From Mycobacterium sp. ITM-2016-00317 (lineage in GTDB: Bacteria > Actinomycetota > Actinomycetes > Mycobacteriales > Mycobacteriaceae), in the NCBI RefSeq assembly GCF_002968295.1, contig NZ_CP134399.1:1488001-1552000 (forward strand): a DNA stretch of 64,000 bases. The letters are read 5' to 3'. The position numbers and the translations under genes are program-made. The notes below the pieces were generated by a model. The model was not told where the DNA came from. It saw nothing but the letters and a program-made list of their open reading frames with translations, and did not search any database. The first letter of the stretch is position 1. Every line of letters begins with the position of its first letter. Positions 18,669-26,856 of this stretch are shown here, in pieces.

Positions 18669-19890
18669 ATGTTGAAGCATCATCTGGCACTGCTGGCAGG
18701 CGGCGCGGCCGTCCTCGGCGGAGCTGCTCTGTTGCCGTCGATGACACCGGCGCCGGACGTGCGCCTGGTCTCCACCGAGTCGTCGTTCGACGCACCCGCC
18801 GGTGAGGTGTGGTGGTGGCTCAACGGTATTGCCCCACAAGGTAAATCGGCTTACCAACGCGCCGGTGAGGTCGTCGCGGCGGCGGCCCGGCCGTCGTACT
18901 GCGGGCTGATCTGCAACGGCGTCGACGGCAGCGTGCAGAACCCGGACGGCCAACACGGCGGCCTGCTGTTCGGCAACGGCGGCAACGGCTATTTCGGCGG
19001 ATCCGGCGGCAACGGCGGCTGGATCAGCGGAAACGGCGGCAATGCCGGCGAGGGTCTGCCCGGCCAGGCCGCCGGTGCCGGCGGCAACGCCGGGCTGTTC
19101 GGCAACGGTGGCGCCGGAGGCAACGGGATCTACGGCGGCGCCGGCGGAAAGGGCGGCGACGGCGGCCTGCTGACGGGCAACGGCGGGCGAGGCGGCAACG
19201 GCGGAACCGGAATCGAGGGCAACCCCGGCCTGAATCCCGCCCCGACGGGCCCTGCGCGCCGGCGGCGCTGCGGGAGTCGACGGCGGTAACGGCGGCACCG
19301 GAGGTAACGGCGGGCCCGGTCACAGCGGCGGCACCGGCGGTCGCGGTGGTGACGCGGCCGGCGACGGAACCGTCACGGCCGGATCGGGCGGCAGCGGCGG
19401 AACCGGTGGCACCGGCGCCTCAGGAGGGCAGGGCGGAGCGGGAGGCAACGCGACGTCCACCGACGGCGACGCGTACGGCGGCAATGGCGGTAACGGAGGA
19501 GATGGCGGAGCCGGGGAAGGCGGCGGCGACGGCACGAACGGTGGAGCCGGCGGCGACGGCGGTCGCGGTGGACTCCTGTACGGCACTGGCGGATCCGGCG
19601 GCCGTGGAGGTGACGGCGGTGTCGGTGGACCCGGCGCCGGCGGCGGCAACGGTGGCGCCGGCGGCACCCCGGGTGACGGAATCCCGGGGTCCGAGGGAAG
19701 CGGATCCAGCGGCGAATACGGCGCCGGCGGCAGCGGCGGCGCCGGTGGTGCGGGCGGAGACGGTGGACTCGGCGGCGCCGGTGGAACCGGCGGCAGTGGC
19801 GGCCTTCTCGGTGGCGGCAGCGGTCAGAGCGGCGACCCCGGCAATGACGGCGAATCCGGCCAGGACGGTTCGCCCGGCGCCGACGGGTGA
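18669..19890 (+). pseudogene. PGRS-like glycine-rich secreted protein, frameshifted near 19248
   Basis: The first frame (18669-19289) begins with an export signal (MLKHHLALLAGGAAVLGGAALL), then a unique segment with two Cys (RPSYCGLICNGVDG), then Gly-Gly-x repeats (NGGNGYFGGSGGNGG). It runs into a stop at 19287-19289. The same repeat continues in the frame one base over from about 19248 (RAGGAAGVDGGNGGTGG...) to a TGA at 19888, ending QDGSPGADG. One indel near 19248 would therefore give a secreted protein of about 406 residues. It resembles the PGRS part of PE_PGRS proteins but has no PE domain. Its function is unknown; a surface location is likely. GGGGG lies just before the ATG. Confidence 0.65.
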
Positions 19891-19895
19891 CACCG

Positions 19896-20399
19896 TCACG
19901 CGTAGCCGAGCGCGCGGTTCTCCGAGGTGATCCTGATACGCAGGATCGCGGCGTTGGCGAGGCTGAACACCACGGCCGTCCACCATGCCGAATGCACCAG
20001 CGGTAACGCCGCCACCTCCACGGCGACCGCCGTGTAGTTCGGATGGTGCAGAAGCCGGTACGGGCCTTTCTGCACCAGCTCGGCGTTCGGGATCACGATG
20101 AGCCGCGGATTCCAGTGCTTGCCCAGGGTCGCGACACACCACCAGCGCATGGCCGTGCTCGCCGCGACCAGCGCCACCATCGGCCAGCCCAGCCAGGGCA
20201 GGAGCGGACGATGCTGGGTGGCTACCTCGACGACGCACGAAACCAGAAGCAGCGCATGCATACTCACCATCGCCGGATAGTGACTGCGACCGAATTCCTT
20301 GCCGCCGTGGGCAAACGACCACCGGGCGTTGCGCCGGGACACCACGAGCTCGACGAGCCGTTCGACGGCGATCAGCAGGATGAACAAGTTGTAGGCCAT
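19896..20399 (-). CDS. Isoprenylcysteine carboxyl methyltransferase-family protein (SrsB/BpsB-like)
   Basis: A 167-residue integral membrane methyltransferase of the ICMT type, with about four helices. The SAM-binding motif is LVQKGPYRLLHHPNYTAV, then a C-terminal helix. It starts at ATG 20399, eight bases after the stop of the type III polyketide synthase, so the two form an operon. In Streptomyces (srsA-srsB) and Bacillus (bpsA-bpsB) such a protein O-methylates the alkylresorcinol or alkylpyrone made by the synthase; the same role is likely here. Confidence 0.85.
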   Translation of the reverse strand: MAYNLFILLIAVERLVELVVSRRNARWSFAHGGKEFGRSHYPAMVSMHALLLVSCVVEVATQHRPLLPWLGWPMVALVAASTAMRWWCVATLGKHWNPRLIVIPNAELVQKGPYRLLHHPNYTAVAVEVAALPLVHSAWWTAVVFSLANAAILRIRITSENRALGYA

Positions 20400-20407
20400 C
20401 GTCGGTC

Positions 20408-21505
20408 CTACCAGCTCAGCAGCAGCAGTTCGAAGCTGAAACCCGGGCCCATGGCCACCATCACGCCGAACGAGCCGGGCGGCGGCGGTGCCTGCGTGGT
20501 CCGGTCGAGCACGTCGAGCACCGACGCCGACGAGATGTTTCCGTGCTCGCGCATCGACTCCCAGCTGTGGCGCAGCGCACCTGGCGGCAGGTCGACGACG
20601 GACTGGACCGCGTCGAGTACCTTCGGACCACCGGGATGGCACACCCACGTCGCGATGTCGTCGGTGGTCAGGCCGTGATCGTCGAGGAACCGGTGCACCT
20701 CGTCGCCGAGATAGTCCCTTGCGATTTCCGGAACCTCGCGGCCCAGCACCAGCTGGAAGCCACTCGAGCCGACGTTCCAGCCCATCACCTCGACGGTGTC
20801 GGGGAACAGCCGGCTGCGGGTGGCGACGATCCGCGGTCCCGGTTGCGGAGTCGCCGGACTGCGTTGCGCACCGACCGAAACGACCGCGGCGGCGCCGTCG
20901 CCGAACAGACACAGTCCGATCAGTGCGGGGATCGAGGTGTCGTCGGGCTGCAGTGTGAGCGAACACAGCTCGACCGACAGCAGCACCGCGACATGGTCGG
21001 GGAAGCCGCGAAGGTAGTCGTGCACCCGGGCCAGGCCGGCCGCACCGGCGACGCAGCCCAGACCGAAGATCGGGATCCGCTTGACGTCGGGCCGCAGGCC
21101 CAGCCGGGAGGCCATGCGCGCGTCGAGGGTGGGCACGGCGACCCCGGTGCTCGACACGGTGACGATCACGTCGACCTCGGCGGGGTCGAGGTGAGCCTCG
21201 ACGAGGGCCGCTCGCACGGCCCGTTCGCCCAGTTCGGTCGCCACCTCCAGGTAGGCGGTGTTGGCCTCGGTGAATCCGTGCAGCGGGTAGCGGGTCAGCG
21301 GCAGCGCCAGGTTGCGGTACTCGACACCGCTGGTGCGGGCGAACCGGGTGAATGCGGGGTCGGTGAACTCAGTGAGCTCGCGGGCCACCTCGTCCTGGTC
21401 GTATCGATGCTCGGTGAAGGCCAGCGCGGTACCCGCGATGTGCGGGGCGCCGCGGAAGCGGGACGGGATCGGTTGGGTGGGGGCGAGATATGAGGTATCA
21501 GTCAT
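20408..21505 (-). CDS. Type III polyketide synthase (alkylpyrone/alkylresorcinol synthase type)
   Basis: A 365-residue chalcone-synthase-fold enzyme that extends a fatty acyl starter with malonyl units and cyclises it. The catalytic triad is visible: Cys151 in FGLGCVAGAAGLAR, His290 in WVCHPGGPK and Asn323 in EHGNISSASVL. The C-terminal GSFGVMVAMGPGFSFELLLL is the family GxGPG loop. It starts at ATG 21505, next to its likely tailoring methyltransferase. Relatives in mycobacteria (Pks10, Pks11, Pks18) make long-chain alkylpyrones. Product unknown, but a lipid phenol or pyrone is expected. Confidence 0.9.
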   Translation of the reverse strand: MTDTSYLAPTQPIPSRFRGAPHIAGTALAFTEHRYDQDEVARELTEFTDPAFTRFARTSGVEYRNLALPLTRYPLHGFTEANTAYLEVATELGERAVRAALVEAHLDPAEVDVIVTVSSTGVAVPTLDARMASRLGLRPDVKRIPIFGLGCVAGAAGLARVHDYLRGFPDHVAVLLSVELCSLTLQPDDTSIPALIGLCLFGDGAAAVVSVGAQRSPATPQPGPRIVATRSRLFPDTVEVMGWNVGSSGFQLVLGREVPEIARDYLGDEVHRFLDDHGLTTDDIATWVCHPGGPKVLDAVQSVVDLPPGALRHSWESMREHGNISSASVLDVLDRTTQAPPPPGSFGVMVAMGPGFSFELLLLSW

Positions 21506-21700
21506 GCGGGCCTCAACGGCGCGGAATCCCCGTACTAGTTCACGAAATGCGCCGTCGTGAATTTGTAGACAGAAGGTCGTAATCCGACTTTCCTGGTGGT
21601 ATAAACGCAGATCAGAGCCACTTTCCTGGGAGCCCATGCAGCAATTTGCCGGCCATTTCCCAGAAACGCCGAAATTGCATTCCACGCGGGATTTCACGCG

Positions 21701-21738
21701 AAAAAACCCGCCGAGAGGCAATCTCGGCGGGTTTCGTT
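21701..21738. terminator. Bidirectional intrinsic-type terminator
   Basis: A perfect 10-base stem, CCCGCCGAGA (21707-21716) with TCTCGGCGGG (21722-21731), and a 5-base loop. It is preceded by AAAAAA and followed by TTTCGTT, so it could stop transcription in either direction between the small minus-strand gene at 21827 and the polyketide synthase. Confidence 0.7.
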
Positions 21739-21792
21739 AGCTCAGCGAATATTGACGCGGTGTACCGATGGGTTGAGCGAACACGGTCCAGT

Positions 21793-21815
21793 GACATCGC
21801 TCACATTGCGATGTC
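21793..21815. terminator. Hairpin after the small CxC protein gene
   Basis: GACATCGC (21793-21800) pairs exactly with GCGATGTC (21808-21815) around a 7-base loop, 12 bases past the stop of the minus-strand small gene. There is no U-tract, as is common for mycobacterial terminators. Confidence 0.45.
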
Positions 21816-21826
21816 GCGGGGTCGGT

Positions 21827-22018
21827 TTACGACGCCCGCAGCACCACGACGGGCTCGACGGCCTGAACCGCGGAGCCGGCTTGGACATGGCCCGTCTGTG
21901 CCGCGTGCATTCCCGCGTCGACGACCGCGGAGGCGCGCAGCCAGTGCGGAGTAGCGTGCCACCCACACTCACAATGCGCGGTACGGCGGAAGGCGGGGCC
22001 CTCGATGTACACCTGCAT
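21827..22018 (-). CDS. Small CxC/His protein, 63 residues, function unknown
   Basis: From ATG 22018 the protein reads MQVYIEGPAFRRTAHCECGWHATPHWLR and ends with VEPVVVLRAS. Cys-x-Cys with several His (AHCECGWHATPH, then HAAQTGH) suggests a single metal-binding knuckle, as in small zinc-binding proteins. Its first codons are well formed, but the ribosome site is weak and a GTG about 18 bases upstream is in frame. It is divergent from fadE25. A hairpin follows its stop. I think it is a real gene because the residue pattern is protein-like, but I do not recognise the family. Confidence 0.55.
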   Translation of the reverse strand: MQVYIEGPAFRRTAHCECGWHATPHWLRASAVVDAGMHAAQTGHVQAGSAVQAVEPVVVLRAS

Positions 22019-22142
22019 GTCTTGGAAAGTACCCACCGACACTGAGAGAGAACCAACCCGCGGGCTGAGCTTTGCCTGAGAGGTGGGTTCGCCATCCGGC
22101 GTGAGCGCGGTAAAGTTACTGGCGAGTAGCAAGGAGATGATG

Positions 22143-23312
22143 ATGGCTAGTTGGGCCGGAAATCCGTCGTTCGATCTGTTCCAGTTGCCCGAGGAACACC
22201 AGGAGCTGCGGTCGGCGATCCGGGCGTTGGCGGAGAAGGAGATCGCTCCGCACGCCGCTGACGTGGACGAGAACTCCCGCTTCCCGCAAGAGGCCCTCGA
22301 TGCGCTGGTCGCGTCGGGCTTCAACGCGGTGCACGTACCCGAGGAGTTCGGCGGGCAGGGCGCCGACTCGGTGGCGGCGTGCATTGTGATCGAGGAAGTG
22401 GCGCGGGTGGACGCGTCGGCGTCGCTGATCCCGGCGGTGAACAAGCTCGGCACCATGGGGCTGATCCTGCGCGGTTCGGACGAACTCAAGAAACAGGTGC
22501 TGCCCTCGATCGCCTCGGGTGAGGCGATGGCGTCGTACGCGCTGTCCGAGCGCGAAGCCGGCTCCGATGCGGCCGCCATGCGTACCCGCGCCAAGGCCGA
22601 CGGCGACGGCTGGGTGCTCAACGGCACCAAGTGCTGGATCACCAACGGGGGCAAGTCGTCCTGGTACACCGTGATGGCGGTGACCGACCCGGACAAGGGC
22701 GCCAACGGCATCTCGGCATTCATGGTCCACATCGACGACGAGGGCTTCACGATCGGGCCCAAGGAGCGCAAGCTCGGCATCAAGGGTTCGCCGACCACCG
22801 AGCTGTACTTCGAGAACTGCCGCATCCCCGGCGACCGGATCATCGGCGAGCCGGGCACCGGGTTCAAGACCGCGTTGGCCACGCTGGATCACACCCGGCC
22901 GACCATCGGCGCGCAGGCCGTCGGCATCGCGCAGGGCGCGTTGGACGCCGCACTCGAATACACCAAGGACCGCAAGCAGTTCGGCAAGTCGATCAGCGAT
23001 TTCCAGTCGGTGCAGTTCATGCTCGCCGACATGGCGATGAAGGTCGAAGCGGCCCGCCTCATGGTGTACTCCGCGGCGGCCCGCGCCGAGCGCGGTGAGG
23101 GAAATCTCGGGTTCATCTCGGCGGCGTCGAAGTGCCTCGCCTCCGATGTGGCCATGGAGGTGACCACCGATGCCGTGCAGCTGTTCGGCGGCGCCGGCTA
23201 CACCGTCGACTTCCCGGTCGAGCGGATGATGCGCGACGCCAAGATCACCCAGATCTACGAAGGCACCAACCAGATTCAGCGCGTGGTGATGAGCCGCGCC
23301 CTGCTGAAGTGA
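22143..23312 (+). CDS. fadE25: Acyl-CoA dehydrogenase FadE25
   Basis: FAD enzyme that forms the alpha-beta double bond of acyl-CoA in fatty-acid or branched-chain degradation. The 389-residue protein has the family signatures YALSEREAGSDAAAM, WITNGGKSSWYTVMAV, LGIKGSPTTELYFENCRIP, RKQFGKSISDFQSVQFMLADM and, at the end, QIYEGTNQIQRVVMSR with the catalytic Glu. AAGGAG at 22131-22136 is six bases before ATG 22143; two further ATG codons at 22137 and 22140 are too close to it. Position after purE matches Rv3274c. Confidence 0.93.
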   Translation: MASWAGNPSFDLFQLPEEHQELRSAIRALAEKEIAPHAADVDENSRFPQEALDALVASGFNAVHVPEEFGGQGADSVAACIVIEEVARVDASASLIPAVNKLGTMGLILRGSDELKKQVLPSIASGEAMASYALSEREAGSDAAAMRTRAKADGDGWVLNGTKCWITNGGKSSWYTVMAVTDPDKGANGISAFMVHIDDEGFTIGPKERKLGIKGSPTTELYFENCRIPGDRIIGEPGTGFKTALATLDHTRPTIGAQAVGIAQGALDAALEYTKDRKQFGKSISDFQSVQFMLADMAMKVEAARLMVYSAAARAERGEGNLGFISAASKCLASDVAMEVTTDAVQLFGGAGYTVDFPVERMMRDAKITQIYEGTNQIQRVVMSRALLK

Positions 23313-23319
23313 CCTGACC

Positions 23320-23379
23320 GCGGAATAGCGTTCCTGGCTGTGATCGCGGGCCGATCCACAGCCGGGAATGCTATCCCGC
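23320..23379. terminator. Long imperfect hairpin between convergent fadE25 and birA
   Basis: 23320-23342 and 23357-23379 are inverted copies with a few mismatches (cores AATAGCGTTCC and GGAATGCTAT; GGCTGTG and CACAGCC). It spans the whole gap between two convergent genes and reaches the end of the restored birA frame. A bidirectional terminator is the simplest reading. The left arm opens with CGCGGAATAG, which also starts the hairpin region after manB at 32490. Confidence 0.6.
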
Positions 23380-23450
23380 AGGCCCCTCCGCGAGGCGCAG
23401 GTGGGTGATGTCGCCTGCCGACACCGTCACCGTCGTGCCGTCGGCGTCGA

Positions 23451-24170
23451 TCAGCAGCGGCCGGCGTCGTCGATTCCCGTTGCCACCCCGATGATTTCGG
23501 AGTCGCCGGGCAGGATCGCCCGTACCCGGGAGCCGATCGTGGTGCTGACGCCGCGGTAGTCCGCGGCCAGCGCCTCGTCGCCTGCACGCCACCGGCGTAG
23601 CTGCGTGCTCATCTCGCGCAGCACGGCGGCCGCCAGCGCGGTGCGGTCGACGGTGTGGCCGAGCATCGACAGCGACACCGCATTCGTGTCGGGCAACTCG
23701 TCGGGGGCCAGGCTGACGTTCAGCCCCAGCCCGACGACGATCACCGGCGCGGACACCTCCGCGAGGATCCCGGCCAACTTCCCGGTGTCGACCAGAATGT
23801 CGTTGGGCCACTTCACACCTGCGTTCACGCCGTAGGCCTCCCGCAGCACGCGCGCGACCGCCAACCCCGTCAGCAGTGGCAGCCAGCCCCACCGGTCCGG
23901 CGCGACGCCGGTGGCGTCCACCCCGACCGACATGGAGATCTGCGAGCGTGGCGGCGCCGACCAGGTGCGGCCGTGCCGGCCCCGTCCCGCGGCCTGGTAG
24001 TCGGCCAGCAGCACCGCGCCCGCGATGTCCTCGCCGGCCGCCGCGCGCGCGATCAGATCGGCGTTCGTCGACCCGGTCTCCTCGACCACGTCCACCCGCT
24101 GCCACTCGGTGCCCGACAGGGCGGCGCGGAGGTCGTCGACGACTACTGCTGAACGGTGAGGTGCGGACAC
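23451..24170 (-). CDS. birA: Biotin--[acetyl-CoA-carboxylase] ligase, C-terminus frameshifted
   Basis: Activates biotin with ATP and attaches it to the carrier domain of acyl-CoA carboxylases. The catalytic domain is complete: ETGSTNADLIARA, GRGRHGRTWSAPP (biotinyl-AMP loop), VKWPNDILV and KLAGILAEV. The frame stops at 23451 after GIDDAGRC. One base over, LLIDADGTTVTVSAGDITHLRLAEGPAG continues to a stop at 23371, the expected end of the C-terminal SH3-like domain. One lost base in GGCCGCTGCTG near 23456 explains it. Restored, the protein would be 266 residues, the M. tuberculosis length as I recall it. Either a sequencing error or a protein missing its last strand. Start is ATG 24170. Confidence 0.85.
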   Translation of the reverse strand: MSAPHRSAVVVDDLRAALSGTEWQRVDVVEETGSTNADLIARAAAGEDIAGAVLLADYQAAGRGRHGRTWSAPPRSQISMSVGVDATGVAPDRWGWLPLLTGLAVARVLREAYGVNAGVKWPNDILVDTGKLAGILAEVSAPVIVVGLGLNVSLAPDELPDTNAVSLSMLGHTVDRTALAAAVLREMSTQLRRWRAGDEALAADYRGVSTTIGSRVRAILPGDSEIIGVATGIDDAGRC

Positions 24171-24204
24171 GGCGTCAGGTTATCGCCGTGCCCGCACCGC
24201 GTGG

Positions 24205-25980
24205 TCACCGGTAGTTGAAGCTCGTTGTGCCGTTTCCGAGGAACGTGACGTAGATGGCGTCCTGCGAGAACGGAACGAAGCCCGTATTGAACAGCGAATC
24301 CTCGCTGATGTCAGGCCGATTGGCCCTCGTTGTCCGGTAGGAGTAGATCAAGGTTTCGCCGTCGACGGTGTAGACCTCGATGAGCGTGCCCGGTGGAATC
24401 GTCTCATCCGGCCACAGGAAGTCGGGCACTTCGCCGCGAATGCCGCCTGAGTCGAAGGATCCGTCCACGCGTTGCGCCGCCCGGCCGCCGATCTTCACCA
24501 CCAACGGCATATCAGGTGAGGCATCGAGCGTCAGTCGCGCGGGATACGGGTTCGGCCCCAGGATGACCCGGCGGCGGCGCTCGTCGATCATGATGCCCTC
24601 GTTGAGCCGGCCCGGGAGATCGAGCAGCGGGTTGGTGTCCCACCAGTCGGTGGAGGTATTCGCGCCGACGCCGAGGACGCCGACGTAGCCGCCGGCCTTG
24701 TTGTACTCGGCGAAGGCGGCCGCGGAGTACAACGCCACGACCTTGACGTCGGTCTCGTCGATGACAAGCCCGTCACCGAAGTCGATGGATGTGCGGTACA
24801 CGTTGAAGTCGTACTTGAACGACTCGCCGTAGCCGCCCTCGTGAGTTTCCCCGGGCGTGCCGAGGTCCTCCAGCCCGATGTACCGGGGATCGATGACCAG
24901 ACCGACAGATCCCGTGTCGAGAAGGATCGGAACCCGAGGCCCGCCGTTGACAGACAGATAGATGACGGGTTCTGTCTTGACACTGTTGCCGTGGTACCAC
25001 ATCTGGAGCGGAAGGATGCTGTATACCGCGCCGTTGTCACCGGCCGATTTCACGAGGGCGGCGATATCGCGGGTCGCCGTCCGCGGACCGAACCACCCGA
25101 CGACAGCGATCAATTTCTCCGCGGAATCCATTGCGTCGCCTGCCCGGATGGGCAGGCGAATGCTGTTCTCCAGCCGAATCCGGGCAATGGCATGGGCGAA
25201 CGGCCGATCGACGGTCGCTGCGAACTCGTCCTGCAGGCGGGCGTGGTTGGCCATCCAGCGCTCGAGGTTGGTCTGGGCTCCGCCAAGCATCATCTGCGGG
25301 ACAATTGCTGCCAGACCGGCCAGGATGTTGCCGTCACCCCACGTGGCGTTGTAGAGGTCCCGGCGGGCTTCGGCCAGCTGGTCGAGCGCCAACTGGACGG
25401 TGTCGGTATTGGTGTCGTCCCCGTCTTCGTCGGAGTCCTCGTCCTCGTTGGCGTCCTCGTCGTCCTCGTCGACGGTGTCGTCCTCGTTGTCGTCCCCGTC
25501 TTCGTCGGAGTCCTCGTCCTCGTTGGCGTCCTCGTCTTCGTCGGAGTCCTCGTCGCTTTCGTCGACGGTGTCGTCCTCGTCGTCCTCGTCGACGGCGACC
25601 GAAACCAACGCCCCGGCGTCGAACTCCCGGACGCTGGACGGCACGTGGTGCGGGCCGGACACCGACGTGTCGTCGACGTCCGTGTCGTCGTCCTCCGGCT
25701 CGTCGACGGCTTCTTCGGTATCCCCGTCGTCGGCACTGTCGTCGCTGTCGCTGTCGCTGTCGTTGGGACCGTCGTCGTCGCGCTCGGCGCCGTCGTCGTC
25801 GGCCTGCGGCTCAGAACGTGATGACGCAACGTCGGTCGACGTGTCGGCGGTGGAGCTCTCGGTGCTGCTCGATCCGGCGTCGTCGGGTGCCGCTTGCGCG
25901 ACGGCCGGTGCGACGAGCAGGATTCCGGCAGCGATTGCGGGGGAGGCGACGACGGTAGCGGCCCAGCTACTGAAATTCAC
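24205..25980 (-). CDS. Secreted pepsin-like aspartic protease (PecA-type) on an acidic repeat stalk
   Basis: A 591-residue protein with three parts. Residues 1 to about 31 are an export signal ending AVAQA-APDD. Residues about 35-195 are almost entirely Asp, Glu, Ser and Thr, partly as a 25-residue repeat. The rest is a retropepsin/pepsin-like domain with two catalytic motifs, LLDTGSVGL (Asp about 355) and SFDSGGIRG (Asp about 510). Mycobacterial PecA/PecB/PecC proteases have such domains behind a PE domain and cleave surface proteins; here the PE domain is replaced by a classical signal and an acidic linker. The start is uncertain: GTG 25980 gives the best signal peptide, while TTG 26028 adds 16 residues. 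Confidence 0.8.
   Translation of the reverse strand: MNFSSWAATVVASPAIAAGILLVAPAVAQAAPDDAGSSSTESSTADTSTDVASSRSEPQADDDGAERDDDGPNDSDSDSDDSADDGDTEEAVDEPEDDDTDVDDTSVSGPHHVPSSVREFDAGALVSVAVDEDDEDDTVDESDEDSDEDEDANEDEDSDEDGDDNEDDTVDEDDEDANEDEDSDEDGDDTNTDTVQLALDQLAEARRDLYNATWGDGNILAGLAAIVPQMMLGGAQTNLERWMANHARLQDEFAATVDRPFAHAIARIRLENSIRLPIRAGDAMDSAEKLIAVVGWFGPRTATRDIAALVKSAGDNGAVYSILPLQMWYHGNSVKTEPVIYLSVNGGPRVPILLDTGSVGLVIDPRYIGLEDLGTPGETHEGGYGESFKYDFNVYRTSIDFGDGLVIDETDVKVVALYSAAAFAEYNKAGGYVGVLGVGANTSTDWWDTNPLLDLPGRLNEGIMIDERRRRVILGPNPYPARLTLDASPDMPLVVKIGGRAAQRVDGSFDSGGIRGEVPDFLWPDETIPPGTLIEVYTVDGETLIYSYRTTRANRPDISEDSLFNTGFVPFSQDAIYVTFLGNGTTSFNYR
25413..25562. repeat. 75-base tandem repeat encoding the acidic stalk
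   Basis: Two imperfect copies of a 75-base unit begin at 25413 and 25488 (both with TGTCGTCCCCGTCTTCGTCG) inside the aspartic protease gene; smaller GTCCTC motifs extend the pattern. The period is 25 codons, so copy-number change would keep the reading frame. Confidence 0.7.
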
Positions 25981-26253
25981 TGGGGAAGTAGAACATGCGC
26001 GGTTTTCCCAGTGTTGACGTCCGCGCAATTTTCGGCGATATCAACCGACAAATCGCGCTAGTGGGAGAGATCGTCCTGCCTGTCAGAGCCATAGTAGGAA
26101 AATATCTGCATATGTACCGACATTTGTCCTATCGGCAAACCAACTCAACCGCGGTCGACGTGCGGCAGGGCGTAAACCGGCAAATCGGGACCGGCGGTGT
26201 CGCGGTTGGCTTCTCGGTTTGCCACCAGGCGCCGCGCCGTGCGGTTTGGGCCG
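25981..26253. other. Intergenic region upstream of the aspartic protease
   Basis: These 273 bases lie between the protease start and the end of the small membrane protein gene. The first 150 bases are A/T-richer and probably hold the protease promoter. I see no gene or clear repeat. Confidence 0.4.
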
Positions 26254-26586
26254 CTACGGCCGCGGAAGCGTCGCCGTCGTCGGATCGACGGTCTCCAGCG
26301 CTTGCGACCGCGCGGCGTGGCCGACCGTCGCCGCGTTGAGCGCATCGAAGCCCCTCACGAACGCGACCATCGCGGCCAGCGCCCACAGGTTGCCGACCGC
26401 CCATTCCCACGTTGTCGCTGCCGGCGCCGTAACCAGCCAGTATGCGGCGATGGTGACCAACAGATAGCCGCTGACAATCGCGCACCTGCCCGCAGCGCTG
26501 GCCAGCCACCCGGGGTGCCGACGATTGCGCACGTGCCACACCGACAGCACGACGACGATAGCCAGTGCAGTGATGGTCGACCCCAC
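26254..26586 (-). CDS. Small membrane protein, paralogue 1
   Basis: A 110-residue protein with about three membrane helices: residues 4-18, 30-52 (VSGYLLVTIAAYWLVTAPA) and 62-80 (VGNLWALAAMVAFVRGF). The tail (LNAATVGHAARSQALETVDPTTATLPRP) is soluble. It shares TTWEWxVGN and RRHxGWxAS with the next gene, so the two are duplicates. Start is GTG 26586, preceded by AAGGAG. Function unknown; I do not recognise the family. Confidence 0.7.
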   Translation of the reverse strand: MGSTITALAIVVVLSVWHVRNRRHPGWLASAAGRCAIVSGYLLVTIAAYWLVTAPAATTWEWAVGNLWALAAMVAFVRGFDALNAATVGHAARSQALETVDPTTATLPRP

Positions 26587-26856
26587 GGGCTGCTCCTTGC
26601 CGACGGTGCCCGCGTGGTTCTACACGAGCAGCGATACAAATTTGCCAGATCTGGGGCGGCCGACGCATAGCGAGGGGGCGTGCGAAAGTCGAGAACAGCC
26701 TGGTGACCACAAACCCTATGGTCAGCGTTTCCTGCTCGTCAAGAAGGCGTAATAATTGCGACCTTGATACGGGTCGCTCGAGTGCTTCGCTGGATCGTCA
26801 ACTCTGGGTCGTTATTAGGCTACTGAGGCAGATGTTGCCTTAAGGGACTATCGGGG
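26587..26856. other. Intergenic region between the two paralogous membrane protein genes
   Basis: These 270 bases show no gene. A/T-rich stretches around 26745-26765 may be a promoter for the downstream (lower-coordinate) gene. The presence of a long gap suggests the paralogues are transcribed separately. Confidence 0.4.

Larger units (their letters stand above)
21506..21826. other. Intergenic region upstream of the polyketide synthase gene
   Basis: These 321 bases hold no convincing gene. The 10-mer ACTTTCCTGG occurs twice in direct orientation (21587-21596 and 21620-21629), 33 bases apart and 80-120 bases upstream of the polyketide synthase start. Two hairpins follow (listed separately). 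The first part is richer in A and T than its surroundings, as expected of a promoter region. Confidence 0.5.

Noticed and set aside
18960..19880. CRISPR-like or satellite repeat
   Set aside because: The repetition comes from Gly-Gly-x codons; there are no equal repeats with unique spacers.
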